Shown here piece by piece: positions 51,060 through 60,462 of a stretch of DNA of 64,000 bases. The translations under genes were made by a program, and so were the position numbers. The stretch is taken from contig NZ_VXCP01000044.1 of NCBI RefSeq assembly GCF_011355085.1, forward strand, positions 1 through 64,000, read 5' to 3'. The notes under the pieces are model-generated. The model saw only the letters and a program-made list of their open reading frames with translations, was not told the origin of the DNA and made no database searches. The DNA is from Pseudomonas akapageensis. GTDB lineage: Bacteria > Pseudomonadota > Gammaproteobacteria > Pseudomonadales > Pseudomonadaceae. Each line of letters begins with the position of its first letter. Positions within the stretch are counted from its first letter, which is position 1.

Positions 51060-51294
51060 GATGGCCTCTGTTTATCGGTTGGCAGGACGCTGAATCGTCA
51101 CGTCTCTGATCAGCAGAGCAGCCGGCCAGAATAAAAATTCCATCTGCTTGCAAATACGCGGATAAGCGGCATCGCGACGGCGGCGGGCTGCCACTCGTCG
51201 TCGTTCGGCGATACAGGCAAAACCTTTTCCTTGTGCGGGCGTTCCACTCTAGTAACAGCGATCTTTGTCGCTGATGACAACCCGGGAGGTTTTC

Positions 51295-51585
51295 ATGGAA
51301 AGGTCTACAGGTGGACGCTTCAGCATGGCGCTGCTCATGCTCGCCCTATCGTCGCCGGTGTTTGCCGTCGATTCCGATGACTTTGTCGACAAGGCCACTC
51401 AGGGCGGCATCGCCGAAGTCGAGGCCGGCAAACTGGCCTTGGAAAAAAGCACCGCGAAGGACGTGAAAGCCTTCGCCAATCAAATGATCAAGGACCACGG
51501 TGCGGCCAATCATGATTTGGCGGCGCTGGCTAAAAAACTCGATCTGAAAGTGCCGGATGATGCCGAGCTGACCGCCCATCCGTAA
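51295..51585 (+). CDS. DUF4142 family protein, truncated
   Basis: A 96-residue protein with a signal peptide (FSMALLMLALSSPVFA) and the start of a DUF4142 domain (DFVDKATQGGIAEVEAGKLA, VKAFANQMIKDHGAANHDLA). Family members are about 160-190 residues. This one stops after DDAELTAHP, lacking the second half of the helical bundle. GGGAGG precedes the ATG. It may be a remnant or a short variant. Confidence 0.6.
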   Translation: MERSTGGRFSMALLMLALSSPVFAVDSDDFVDKATQGGIAEVEAGKLALEKSTAKDVKAFANQMIKDHGAANHDLAALAKKLDLKVPDDAELTAHP

Positions 51586-51631
51586 TGGATGGCACACCAG
51601 AGTGCGGCGTTGTTTTGTAAAGGCGGGTTTT

Positions 51632-52393
51632 ATGAAGAGCAAAAACGAGAGTGAAAGCGCCGGTACGTCTTTGAGCCAATGGCAGAGTTCTCCCCTGTTG
51701 CAGCGTGTGCCGTACATCTCTGTGCACGAACTGGTCCCCCCGGGCCATCGATTGGTGGTGATTGCGCCGCATCCTGACGATGAGGTGCTGGGCTGCGGTG
51801 GGCTGCTGGCCATGATGGCCGGTCGCGAAGCCGATCTGCTGATGGTTACGGTAACCGATGGCGATGCCAGTCACCCCGGCTCCCGCCTCTGGCCCCCTGC
51901 CCGCCTGCGGGATGAACGACCGCTGGAAAGCCAGCGTTCCCTGGCTTGCCTGGGGCTGGATGTCGCGAGCCTGCAGTGGCATAGGCTGGGGTTGGCCGAC
52001 AGTCGGGTGCAACAATCGGAAGATGAACTCTGCTCGAAGCTGGTAGATATGCTGCGCAGTGGCGACCGTGTGCTCACCACTTGGCGTCATGATGCCCATA
52101 GCGATCACGAAGCGGTCGGGCGGGCCTGTGCCAATGCCGTGCAACTGGCCAATGCCGTGCTGCTGGAAGTCCCGGTATGGGCCTGGCATTGGGCAGCGCC
52201 GCAGGACCCGCGCGTGCCCTGGCAAAGGGCCAGGAAGCTTGCCCTCGACAGTGCCATCCTGGCGCGCAAGCACCGAGCGGTCAGTGCTCACAGCAGTCAG
52301 CTTCAGGCCGACTCGGACACCGGGGCGCCTGCCGCGCTCCCGCCGTATAGCCTGGAGCGTCTGGTGCAACCGTTTGAACTGATATTTCTATGA
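51632..52393 (+). CDS. PIG-L family deacetylase
   Basis: A 253-residue LmbE/PIG-L zinc-dependent N-deacetylase. The metal motif is VIAPHPDDEVLGCGG (AHPDDE type), with TVTDGDASHPGS and the later histidine motif WRHDAHSDHEAVG. It would remove acetyl groups from N-acetylglucosaminyl or related substrates. In many pseudomonads PIG-L genes sit with acyl-CoA dehydrogenase, methyltransferase and glycosyltransferase genes; here only the deacetylase is present, followed directly by a repeat element, so the cluster looks cut short. Confidence 0.88.
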   Translation: MKSKNESESAGTSLSQWQSSPLLQRVPYISVHELVPPGHRLVVIAPHPDDEVLGCGGLLAMMAGREADLLMVTVTDGDASHPGSRLWPPARLRDERPLESQRSLACLGLDVASLQWHRLGLADSRVQQSEDELCSKLVDMLRSGDRVLTTWRHDAHSDHEAVGRACANAVQLANAVLLEVPVWAWHWAAPQDPRVPWQRARKLALDSAILARKHRAVSAHSSQLQADSDTGAPAALPPYSLERLVQPFELIFL

Positions 52394-52397
52394 AACT

Positions 52398-52520
52398 GTT
52401 TATCTCGTTCCCACGCTCTGCGTGGGAATGCCGTGCCAGACGCTCTGCGTCGACCTTCAAGAGCACTTTGCGGCGCGTCTCTGGATGCATTCCTTTGCTG
52501 CGCGTGGGAACGAGATAAAC
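52398..52520. repeat. MITE-like element with 19-bp terminal inverted repeats, copy 2
   Basis: Perfect terminal inverted repeats (gtttatctcgttcccacgc and its complement) bound 123 bases. The interior contains further palindromes (cccacgc-tct-gcgtggg) and no open frame. The interior matches 1-93 almost exactly. Two copies about 52 kb apart suggest a dispersed, non-autonomous repeat. Confidence 0.75.
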
Positions 52521-52555
52521 CGCTGAAACAATTTGCAAAGAACTGAGCGCAATTC

Positions 52556-54544
52556 TTATAGACCACACCGCTCCACAAGCTCTTCAGCACCCATCGCCGG
52601 TGCCCCGCACGTACGGTTGCGGCACACATAGGCACAGGCCTGCCCCGCGAGGGCGGACTTGTCCTTGCCGATGGGCACATCCGCGGCGAAAGCCAGGACC
52701 CGTGCCGGCAGGTAATGTCGCTGCAGGTCCTGCACCATAGCGTTTGCGGCCGAGCGTTCGCCAGCGACAACGATACTGATCGGGCCACGCTGCAGGAAAT
52801 CCTGCGCTGCCAGCAGATGGGCAAAGCCGAAAGGGTTCTGCGCGGCTGCGGCGCGGTACATCGCGAACACTTGCTCGGCACGCTCGCGGTAGAGTTCGCG
52901 GCCGGTCAGCTCGTAGAGCCGCAAGAATGCGAACACGCTCGTCGAGGTCCCCGATGGCCAGGCATTGTCCTGTGGCGCGCGCGGCCTGTGCACCAGGGGT
53001 TCGCCGTCGCTGGGGGTGAAGTAAAGCCCCTCCTCCCAGAACTTGTCGAGGATCAGCTCGACCAGCTGTGTGGCGCGTTCGAGATAACGCCGGTCAAAGC
53101 CGCATTCGTAGAGATCGAGCAAGGCGTTGGCAAGGAAGGCGTAGTCTTCGAGAAAGCCCGGAACCTTGGCCGTGCCTTCCCGCCAGGCCCGGTAGAGGCC
53201 GCCTTCGGGCGTCGAAAGGTGCTGTTGGATGAAATCGGCGGCTTTTCTCGCGGCATCCAGGTGGGCCGGGGTTCCTGTCGCCTGGTAGGCGGCGCACAGG
53301 CCCTGGATCATCAGGGCATTCCAACCGCTGAGGATGTTCTCGTCACGCCCCGGCCGGACACGCTGGGCACGCGCCGCCAACAGCTTGTTGCGCAGGCCCT
53401 GCAGTTGCAGTTCCTGGCCGGTGTCGAATACCGCATCGCGGTGCAGTACGGTGCTGCCATGTTCGAAGTTGCCATTGGCGGTCACACCATAGGCCCGGCA
53501 GGCCAACGCGGCGTCCGTATCGCCGAGCTCAGCCTTGATCTGTGCAGGTGTCCACACATAGAACTTGCCTTCTTCGCCTTCGCTGTCGGCGTCTTCGCTG
53601 GCATAGAAGCCGCCCAGCGGGTGGGTCATGTCACGCAGGGTGTAGTCGATCGTCTCCTCGAACACCCGCCGCCAGGCCGCTTTACCGGTCACGCGGTAGG
53701 CATCGGCATAGAGCTTCACCAGCTGGCCGTTGTCGTAGAGCATCTTTTCGAAATGGGGCACGGCCCAGCGTTCATCCACGCAGTAGCGAGCGAAGCCGCC
53801 GCCCAGGTGATCGTAGAGCCCGCCGGCGGCCATGCGATCGAGGGTCAGCTCCAGGGACTGCAGCAAGTCCGGTTCATGCAGGCGCTGATAAACACGCAGG
53901 ACCAGATCATGGCAGGCCACGTTGGGAAACTTGGGGGCATTGCCCAGGCCGCCATGCACCGGGTCGGTGTTTCTGGCGAACAGCCGGGCGGCGGCGGCCG
54001 GCTGGTCTTGCTCCAGGGGTGTATCGCCCTCCAGCATGAGCTTGTCCATGACGCCGTAGCCTTTGAGGAGTTGCTCGACGTTCTGCTGCAGTACCTCGCG
54101 GTTGTTCCGCCAGGCTTCGCTGAGCCCTTGCAGGAGCTGGCTGAACCCCGGCCGACCATGACTCTCCTGCGGCGGGAAGTAGGTGCCGCCGAAGAAGGGT
54201 TCGCGTTGCGGGGTGAGGAACACCGTCAGCGGCCAGCCACCGCCTTGTCCCATCATCTGCACGACCTGCTGATAGATGTCGTCCAGGTCCGGCCGCTCCT
54301 GGCGGTCAACCTTGATATTAATGAAGCGCTCGTTCATCAGGTGCGCGATCTGCGGGTTCTCGAATGACTCGTGAGCCATCACGTGACACCAGTGGCAGGC
54401 GGCATAACCCAGCGACAGGTGGACGGGCTTGTCTTCGCTGCGTGCGCGGTCGAACGCCTCCTCGCCCCAGGGATACCAATCCACGGGATTCTCGGCATGC
54501 TGGCGAAGGTACGGTGAAGTTTCCCTGGCGAGTCGATTGCTCAT
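52556..54544 (-). CDS. Thioredoxin domain-containing protein (DUF255, YyaL/SPATA20-like)
   Basis: A 662-residue protein. The N-terminal DUF255 thioredoxin-like domain has LGYAACHWCHVMAHESFENP with a CxxC active site. The rest is an alpha/alpha barrel resembling N-acylglucosamine 2-epimerases (GGLYDHLGGGFARYCVDERW). Function in bacteria is not established. ATG 54544 with AGGAA is preferred to 54571, where the frame overlaps the next gene. It is last in the suf gene order with a 23-base gap, suggesting thiol-redox support for Fe-S assembly, an inference. Confidence 0.88.
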   Translation of the reverse strand: MSNRLARETSPYLRQHAENPVDWYPWGEEAFDRARSEDKPVHLSLGYAACHWCHVMAHESFENPQIAHLMNERFINIKVDRQERPDLDDIYQQVVQMMGQGGGWPLTVFLTPQREPFFGGTYFPPQESHGRPGFSQLLQGLSEAWRNNREVLQQNVEQLLKGYGVMDKLMLEGDTPLEQDQPAAAARLFARNTDPVHGGLGNAPKFPNVACHDLVLRVYQRLHEPDLLQSLELTLDRMAAGGLYDHLGGGFARYCVDERWAVPHFEKMLYDNGQLVKLYADAYRVTGKAAWRRVFEETIDYTLRDMTHPLGGFYASEDADSEGEEGKFYVWTPAQIKAELGDTDAALACRAYGVTANGNFEHGSTVLHRDAVFDTGQELQLQGLRNKLLAARAQRVRPGRDENILSGWNALMIQGLCAAYQATGTPAHLDAARKAADFIQQHLSTPEGGLYRAWREGTAKVPGFLEDYAFLANALLDLYECGFDRRYLERATQLVELILDKFWEEGLYFTPSDGEPLVHRPRAPQDNAWPSGTSTSVFAFLRLYELTGRELYRERAEQVFAMYRAAAAQNPFGFAHLLAAQDFLQRGPISIVVAGERSAANAMVQDLQRHYLPARVLAFAADVPIGKDKSALAGQACAYVCRNRTCGAPAMGAEELVERCGL

Positions 54545-54567
54545 GGCTGGTTCCTCACACTGCTTTT

Positions 54568-55179
54568 TCACAACATACCGAGCTGCAGGCGCGCGGCATC
54601 GGACATACGGCTTTGATCCCAGGGCGGCTCCCAGACGATCTCAACGAAGACCTGGCTGACCCCGGGCAGGCTCTGGACCTTGGTGCGCACCGCCTCCTTG
54701 AGCATGTCACTCATGCCGCAGCCGGGCGCGGTCATGGACATCTTGATCTCGACGCGCTGGCCGCCGCTGTCCAGCCCATGGGTTTGACAGTCGTAAATCA
54801 GCCCGAGATCGACCACATTGACCGGCAACTCCGGGTCGTAAACGTTACGCAGGATGTCCAGCACCTGCCGGACGTCGACGTTCTGTCTCAGTCGGTTCGG
54901 GTTGTCGAACGTAAAGCCCGCGCCACGCAGTTCTTGCACGAAGTCGATGGACAGGCCATCGGCCCTTCCTGCGCTCGCCGGATCGAGCAACAGACGGATG
55001 CCGTCGCTGTTCACGACGATATCGCCCTCGGCGTCGGGTTCGAACAGCAATTCATGGGCAAAATGCTCGTCGATCCTGAGCCGCACCGACAGCCCGCTTT
55101 CATCTGCCAGGGCAGCGTGCAGGATTTGCCGCGCCGAATCGCTGAGGTGAATGCCGGGAATGAGCGGATAGGTCGTCAT
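54568..55179 (-). CDS. Fused A-type-carrier-like / DUF59 (MIP18) Fe-S assembly protein
   Basis: A 203-residue two-domain protein. Residues about 10-95 resemble an IscA/SufA A-type carrier (LSDSARQILHAALADESGLS, FVQELRGAGFTFDNPN) but lack the three conserved cysteines. Residues about 105-190 are a DUF59/MIP18 domain (VYDPELPVNVVDLGLIYDCQ, MTAPGCGMSDMLKEAV, VEIVWEPPWDQSRMSDAAR). DUF59 proteins such as SufT help mature Fe-S proteins. The gene is 3 bases after sufU and belongs to the suf operon. Confidence 0.85.
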   Translation of the reverse strand: MTTYPLIPGIHLSDSARQILHAALADESGLSVRLRIDEHFAHELLFEPDAEGDIVVNSDGIRLLLDPASAGRADGLSIDFVQELRGAGFTFDNPNRLRQNVDVRQVLDILRNVYDPELPVNVVDLGLIYDCQTHGLDSGGQRVEIKMSMTAPGCGMSDMLKEAVRTKVQSLPGVSQVFVEIVWEPPWDQSRMSDAARLQLGML

Positions 55180-55182
55180 GGC

Positions 55183-55641
55183 TTATTCCGTCGAGACCGC
55201 TTCGCCGCCGCCTTCGAGGGCACTGCGCAATGTGTGCCAGGCCAGGGTCGCGCACTTGACCCGCACCGGGAACTCCCAGACCCCGGAAAGCACCGCCAGT
55301 TTGCCGAGCTCCTCGGGTGTCACCCGGGCATTCGGCCCCTCGGTGAGCAGCGCATGCACACGGCCGAAAAGTACCAGTGCCTGCTGCGTTGTTTGCCCCT
55401 TGACCGCCAGGGTCATCAGCGATGCCGAGGCTTGAGAGATGGCGCAGCCGGCGCCCTGGAAGGCAATGTCGGCGATCACGCCGTCGGCCAGCTTGATGTA
55501 GATCCTGAGATCATCGCCGCACAGCGGATTGAAGCCTTGCGCCGTGCAGGTGGCGTCCGGGAGCTCGCGAAAATTACGCGGCCGCTTGCCGTGGTCGATG
55601 ATCACGTCCTGGTAGAGGTCGCGCAGTTCGTCGCTGCTCAT
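55183..55641 (-). CDS. sufU: SUF system sulfur acceptor / scaffold SufU
   Basis: A 152-residue IscU-like protein of the SufU class. Conserved cysteines are in NPLCGDDLRI, GAGCAISQASASL and RVKCATLAWHTLR, with the insertion typical of SufU. It takes sulfur from SufS through a zinc site. SufU is common in Gram-positives and in some proteobacterial suf operons, in place of SufE. The ATG at 55641 overlaps the sufS stop by 4 bases. Confidence 0.92.
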   Translation of the reverse strand: MSSDELRDLYQDVIIDHGKRPRNFRELPDATCTAQGFNPLCGDDLRIYIKLADGVIADIAFQGAGCAISQASASLMTLAVKGQTTQQALVLFGRVHALLTEGPNARVTPEELGKLAVLSGVWEFPVRVKCATLAWHTLRSALEGGGEAVSTE

Positions 55642-56900
55642 CGGAACACCTCCTGGACCTTGGCCAGGCCTGCGACCAAGCCGTCGATGTCCTGCTCGTT
55701 GCTGTAGCAACCCAGGGAGGCTCGGGCGGTGGCGGCCAGGCCGAAACGGTTCATCAAGGGCTGCGCGCAGTGGTGCCCGGTGCGGATCGCGATGCCCTCA
55801 CGGTCGAGGATGGTACCGATATCGTGCGGATGAATGCCGTCGAGGACGAACGAGAGCACGCCGACCTTCTGCGCCGCGGTACCGATCAGCCTGAGACCGG
55901 GCACCGCCGCGAGCGCCTTCTGTGCGTAGGCCAGCACCCTCTGCTCGTGGGCAGCGATGGCCTCCGGGCCAAGCGCTGCAAGGAAGTCGATCGCAGCGCC
56001 CAGGCCGATCGCGCCGACCATGTTCGGCGTCCCCGCTTCGAACTTGTACGGTGGTTTGTTGTAGATCGTCTTCTCGAAGCTGACCGATAGGATCATGTCG
56101 CCACCGCCCTGATAAGGCGGCATGGCGTCGAGCAGCTCGCGGCGGCCGTAGAGCACGCCGATGCCGGTGGGGCCATACATCTTGTGGCCCGACAGGGCAT
56201 AGAAGTCGCAACCCAGCGCGCGTACGTCGATCTTCAGGTGCGGGGCTGCCTGGGCGCCGTCGATCAACACGCGCGCACCCTGGGCATGGGCCAGCTCGAC
56301 AATGCGCCGGATCGGGTTGATGGTGCCAAGCACATTCGAGACGTGGGTGACGGCCACCAGCCGGGTCCTGGGTCCGATCAGTCGCTCCAGCTCATCGAGC
56401 AACAGTTCGCCTGCATCGTCGATGGGAGCCACCCGCAACCGGGCGCCGGTCTGCTCGCAGAGCATCTGCCAGGGCACGATGTTCGAGTGGTGCTCCATGG
56501 CGCTGATCAGCACCTCGTCGCCATCACGCAGCTGTGCCTTGCCATAGGTTTGCGCCACAAGATTGACCGCTTCGGTGGTGCCGCGCACGAAGACGATCTC
56601 CTCCACGTGCTCTGCGTTGAGGAAGCCTTGCACCTTGCTCCGGGCCTTCTCGTACTCCTCGGTGGCACGCACCGAGAGGTAGTGCACGCCCCGGTGCACA
56701 TTGGCGTTCTCCTGCAGGAAGAAGTGCGACATCGCCTCGATGACCGCCAGCGGTTTCTGGCTGGTCGCGGCGCTGTCGAGGTAAATCAGCGGTTTGCCAT
56801 AGATCTGCTGCGCGAGGATCGGAAACATCCGGCGCACGCGTTCGACGTCGTAGCCCGCCGTAAGGTGCAGCGTCTGAACACCGCTTTGCAGGTCACTCAC
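55638..56900 (-). CDS. sufS: Cysteine desulfurase SufS
   Basis: A 420-residue class V aminotransferase-fold, PLP-dependent cysteine desulfurase. It has LDSAATSQKPLAVIEAM, the phosphate/ring site HHSNIVPWQMLCEQTGA, the PLP lysine in ALSGHKMYGPTGIGVLYG and the catalytic cysteine loop RTGHHCAQPLM. It provides sulfur for Fe-S assembly. The start overlaps the sufD stop by 4 bases. Confidence 0.95.
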   Translation of the reverse strand: MSDLQSGVQTLHLTAGYDVERVRRMFPILAQQIYGKPLIYLDSAATSQKPLAVIEAMSHFFLQENANVHRGVHYLSVRATEEYEKARSKVQGFLNAEHVEEIVFVRGTTEAVNLVAQTYGKAQLRDGDEVLISAMEHHSNIVPWQMLCEQTGARLRVAPIDDAGELLLDELERLIGPRTRLVAVTHVSNVLGTINPIRRIVELAHAQGARVLIDGAQAAPHLKIDVRALGCDFYALSGHKMYGPTGIGVLYGRRELLDAMPPYQGGGDMILSVSFEKTIYNKPPYKFEAGTPNMVGAIGLGAAIDFLAALGPEAIAAHEQRVLAYAQKALAAVPGLRLIGTAAQKVGVLSFVLDGIHPHDIGTILDREGIAIRTGHHCAQPLMNRFGLAATARASLGCYSNEQDIDGLVAGLAKVQEVFR

Positions 56901-58195
56901 GCTGCCACCTCCAGGCCCCGCAGTTGCGCGGTAACCAATTGCTCCACATGGGCCCGCAACGGCGCCGGACCAATGCGTTCCAGCAGCTCGCTGACGAAGG
57001 CAAAGGTCAGCAGAGACCGCGCCTGCGCCTCGGGAAGCCCCCGTGAACGCAGGTAGAAAACGGCCTGTTCATCCAGTTGGCCGACGGCAGCGCCGTGGGC
57101 GCACTTGACGTCATCGGCCAGGATCTCCAGGCGTGGCTGGGTGTTGGCCTGGGCCGTCGCCGATAACAAGAGGGTCTTGATGGTCTGGCTGGCGTCCGTC
57201 TTCATCGCGCCCGGCCGCACGATGATGCGCCCGTCGAAGACCCCATGCCCGCGATCGTCGACAACGCCCTTGTAGAGCTCGCGGCTGGTGCAGCGCGGCG
57301 CCAGGTGTTCGATGGTCGTCTGGTTGTCCAGGTGTTGCACGCCCCGGGGCAGGTACAGGCCGTTCAGGGCGACCTGGGCGCCGGGGCCTTCGAGCACGAC
57401 CCGCACTTCCTGGCGTGCCAGGGCGGCGCCGAGCGCCCAGGAGTGGCCGGTAAAGGCGCTACCCTCAGCCTGGCGCACGCTCAGCAGAGCGACATGGAAG
57501 GCTGCCCTGCTCTCGTTCTGCACCTTGTAGTGCTCGAGCGCAGCGTCCGCTTCGAGCACCACTTCACTGACGGCATTGCTGAAGTACACCTCGCCCTCGA
57601 TGCCGGCATGGCTTTCCACCAGGGTCGCGCGGCTGCCGGCCCCCATCTGCACCAGGACGCGGGTATGCATCACTTGCGGAGCAACGCCCGCGGCTGCCAG
57701 GAACACAAGATGAATCGGTGTCTCGACCGTCGTCCCGGCGGGGATGCGCACCAGCGCGCCCTCCTCGGCGAGGGCCGTATTGAGCGCGGTGAAGGCCTGC
57801 GGCCGGGTTTGGAAGGCATGCCCGAACAGCCCTTCGAGTGCCCCGCTGTCGGCAAGCAGTTGCGGTGCTAGGTGGCTGACCTCGATGCCTGGCGGCAGCC
57901 CGTCGAGTTCGGAAAGTCCAGCGTCGAAATAGCCATTGAAAAAGACCAGGCACGGGCCACCGTAGTCGCCGACGAGCGCCTCGACCTGGGCGGCGGACCA
58001 GCGGGGCCCAGGTTCGGCCAACTGGAACGGGATCTCCAGGATTGGCGCGACGCGGGTGTACTTCCAGGCTTCGTCCCTGGCTGTGGGAAAACCGTGTTCG
58101 GCCACCCATTGCAAGGCTGCGTGGCGCAGTGCCTGCAGCCAGGCGGGATGCCGGGCATCGATCCGGGGCTCCAGCCCTGCGAGGAAGGCAGTCAT
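56897..58195 (-). CDS. sufD: Fe-S cluster assembly protein SufD
   Basis: A 432-residue SufD. The N-terminus has EAWKYTRVAPILE, the core a beta-helix, and the C-terminus PGAMKTDASQTIKTLLLS, VKCAHGAAVGQLDEQAVFYL, RSRGLPEAQARSLLTFAFV, all typical of SufB/SufD. It forms the SufBC2D scaffold complex. It overlaps sufC and sufS by 4 bases each. Confidence 0.94.
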   Translation of the reverse strand: MTAFLAGLEPRIDARHPAWLQALRHAALQWVAEHGFPTARDEAWKYTRVAPILEIPFQLAEPGPRWSAAQVEALVGDYGGPCLVFFNGYFDAGLSELDGLPPGIEVSHLAPQLLADSGALEGLFGHAFQTRPQAFTALNTALAEEGALVRIPAGTTVETPIHLVFLAAAGVAPQVMHTRVLVQMGAGSRATLVESHAGIEGEVYFSNAVSEVVLEADAALEHYKVQNESRAAFHVALLSVRQAEGSAFTGHSWALGAALARQEVRVVLEGPGAQVALNGLYLPRGVQHLDNQTTIEHLAPRCTSRELYKGVVDDRGHGVFDGRIIVRPGAMKTDASQTIKTLLLSATAQANTQPRLEILADDVKCAHGAAVGQLDEQAVFYLRSRGLPEAQARSLLTFAFVSELLERIGPAPLRAHVEQLVTAQLRGLEVAA

Positions 58196-58956
58196 GTCTT
58201 GGCTCCTGGCCCCATTGCGGCCTGCTCGTAGCTCCCATAGCCATGCTTCTCGAGTTGGAGGGCCAGGTCCTTGTCGCCGGACTGTTCGATCCGGCCGTTG
58301 GCCATGACGTGGACACGATCCGGGACGATATAGTCGAGCAGGCGCTGGTAGTGAGTGATGACCAACAGCGCGCGATCCTTGCTTCGCAGGGCGTTGACGC
58401 CGGCCGCGACGGTGCGCAGTGCGTCGATGTCCAGGCCCGAGTCGGTCTCGTCGAGGATGGCCAGCCGGGGTTCCAGAATGGCCATCTGGAAGATTTCGTT
58501 GCGCTTCTTCTCGCCCCCCGAGAAGTCGACGTTGACGCTGCGGTTCATGAAGCTCGGGTCCATCTCGACCAGCGCCATGCGTTCCTTGGCCAGCTCGAGG
58601 AAATCCATGGCATCGAGTTCTTCGAGCCCGCGCTGCTTGCGCACGGCGTTGAGGGCCGTGCGCAGGAAATACAGGTTGCCGACGCCGGGGATCTCCACCG
58701 GGTACTGGAATGCGAGGAAGATGCCGGCGACCGCGCGCTCCTCAGGCGTCATGGCGAGCAGGTCCTGACCGTCGTAGAGTACCTGGCCGCTGACCTGGTA
58801 GGTGTCGACCCCCGCCAGCACCTGGGCCAATGTGCTCTTGCCCGAGCCGTTGGGTCCCATGATCGCATGCACTTCGCCGGCTTCGATGCGCAAGGTGATG
58901 CCCCGCAGGATTTCGCGGCCTTCGACACCGGCGTGCAGATTCTTGATGTCCAGCAT
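58192..58956 (-). CDS. sufC: Fe-S cluster assembly ATPase SufC
   Basis: A 254-residue ABC-type ATPase. Walker A is GPNGSGKSTLA, the signature FSGGEKKRNEIFQM, Walker B AILDETDSGLD and the H-loop VITHYQR. It binds SufB and SufD and powers cluster assembly. The start is 15 bases after the sufB stop. Confidence 0.95.
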   Translation of the reverse strand: MLDIKNLHAGVEGREILRGITLRIEAGEVHAIMGPNGSGKSTLAQVLAGVDTYQVSGQVLYDGQDLLAMTPEERAVAGIFLAFQYPVEIPGVGNLYFLRTALNAVRKQRGLEELDAMDFLELAKERMALVEMDPSFMNRSVNVDFSGGEKKRNEIFQMAILEPRLAILDETDSGLDIDALRTVAAGVNALRSKDRALLVITHYQRLLDYIVPDRVHVMANGRIEQSGDKDLALQLEKHGYGSYEQAAMGPGAKT

Positions 58957-58971
58957 GCTTCACCCCGGGCG

Positions 58972-60420
58972 TCAGCCCACGCAGCCCTCCAGGCTCACAC
59001 CCAGCAATTTCTGGGCCTCCACCGCGAACTCCATCGGCAGCTCCTTGAGCACCTCGCGGCAGAAACCGTTGACGATCATCGGCACCGCATCCTCCTCGCG
59101 AATACCGCGCTGCCGGCAATAGAAGAGTTGCTCATCGCTGATTTTCGACGTGGAGGCCTCGTGCTCGACCTGGGCACTCGGGTTCTTCACCTCGACGTAG
59201 GGAAATGTATGCGCGCCACACTGGCTACCGAGCAGCAGCGAGTCGCACTGGGTATGGTTGCGGGCGCCGGTCGCGCCCTTCTGGATCTTGACCAGGCCGC
59301 GGTAGGTGTTCTGCCCATGGCCGGCGCTGATCCCTTTGGACAGGATGGTGCTGCGCGTGTGCCGGCCGATATGGATCATTTTGGTGCCGGTGTCGGCCTG
59401 CTGGTAGTTGGCGGTCAGGGCGACCGAGTAGAACTCGCCGACCGAATAGTCACCCTGGAGAATCACCCCCGGATACTTCCAGGTGATGGCCGAGCCGGTT
59501 TCCACCTGGGTCCAGGAAATTTTCGAGTGCGCGCCTGCGCACTTGCCGCGTTTGGTGACGAAATTGAAGATGCCACCACGCCCTTGCGCATCGCCCGGGT
59601 ACCAGTTCTGCACCGTGGCGTACTTGATCTGGGCGTTATCCAGCGCCACCAGCTCGACCACCGCCGCGTGCAGTTGATTGTTGTCGCGCATCGGCGCGGT
59701 GCAGCCTTCGAGATAGCTGACGTAGGCGCCCTCCTCGGCGACGATCAGGGTGCGCTCGAACTGACCGGTATCGGCGGCATTGATGCGAAAGTAGGTCGAC
59801 AGTTCCATGGGGCAGCGCACGCCCTTGGGCACATAACAGAAGGAGCCATCGGAAAATACCGCCGAATTCAGCGTGGCAAAGAAGTTGTCGCTGTAGGGCA
59901 CCACCGAGCCCAGGTACTTGCGCACCAGTTCCGGATGGTTCTGCACCGCTTCAGAGAAGGAACAGAAAATCACACCGACTTCGGCGAGCTTGTGCTTGAA
60001 GGTGGTCGCCACCGAGACCGAATCTACTACCGCATCCACCGCAACGCCGGTCAGGCGTTCCTGCTCGGCGAGCGAGATGCCGAGCTTGCCGAACATCTCG
60101 CGCAGCTGTGGATCGACCTCGTCGAGACTTTTCGGCCCCGGCGTTTTCGGCTTGGGTGCCGAGTAATAGATGATGTCCTGGTAGTCGATGGGTTCGTAGT
60201 GGACGTTCTGCCAGCTTGGCTCGCGCATGGTCAGCCAATGGCGAAAGGCTTTCAGGCGCCAGTCCAGCAGCCACTGCGGCTCGTTCTTCTTGGCCGAGAT
60301 CAGGCGGATAACGTCTTCATTGAGCCCGCGTGGGGCAGCGTCGCTCTCGAGGTCGGAAACAAAGCCGTACTTGTACGCCTGGCTGCTGAGCTCGCGGATC
60401 CTGGCATTGTCGGTGCTCAT
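58972..60420 (-). CDS. sufB: Fe-S cluster assembly protein SufB
   Basis: A 482-residue SufB with YSDNFFATLNSAVFSDGSFC, PMELSTYFRINAADTGQFER, the cluster-region KRGKCAGAHSKISWTQVETG and the C-terminal QVEHEASTSKISDEQLFYCR. It is the scaffold subunit of SufBCD. A strong AGGAGGA ribosome site lies 7 bases before the ATG. It is the first of five closely packed suf genes. Confidence 0.95.
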   Translation of the reverse strand: MSTDNARIRELSSQAYKYGFVSDLESDAAPRGLNEDVIRLISAKKNEPQWLLDWRLKAFRHWLTMREPSWQNVHYEPIDYQDIIYYSAPKPKTPGPKSLDEVDPQLREMFGKLGISLAEQERLTGVAVDAVVDSVSVATTFKHKLAEVGVIFCSFSEAVQNHPELVRKYLGSVVPYSDNFFATLNSAVFSDGSFCYVPKGVRCPMELSTYFRINAADTGQFERTLIVAEEGAYVSYLEGCTAPMRDNNQLHAAVVELVALDNAQIKYATVQNWYPGDAQGRGGIFNFVTKRGKCAGAHSKISWTQVETGSAITWKYPGVILQGDYSVGEFYSVALTANYQQADTGTKMIHIGRHTRSTILSKGISAGHGQNTYRGLVKIQKGATGARNHTQCDSLLLGSQCGAHTFPYVEVKNPSAQVEHEASTSKISDEQLFYCRQRGIREEDAVPMIVNGFCREVLKELPMEFAVEAQKLLGVSLEGCVG

Positions 60421-60462
60421 TGCAGATTCCTCCTGCCGTTGGCAGGACGATTCGATCGTTTA

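Noticed and set aside
52715..54367. A 550-codon plus-strand frame inside the DUF255 gene
   Set aside because: It is antisense to a well-supported gene and has low-complexity composition typical of shadow frames.
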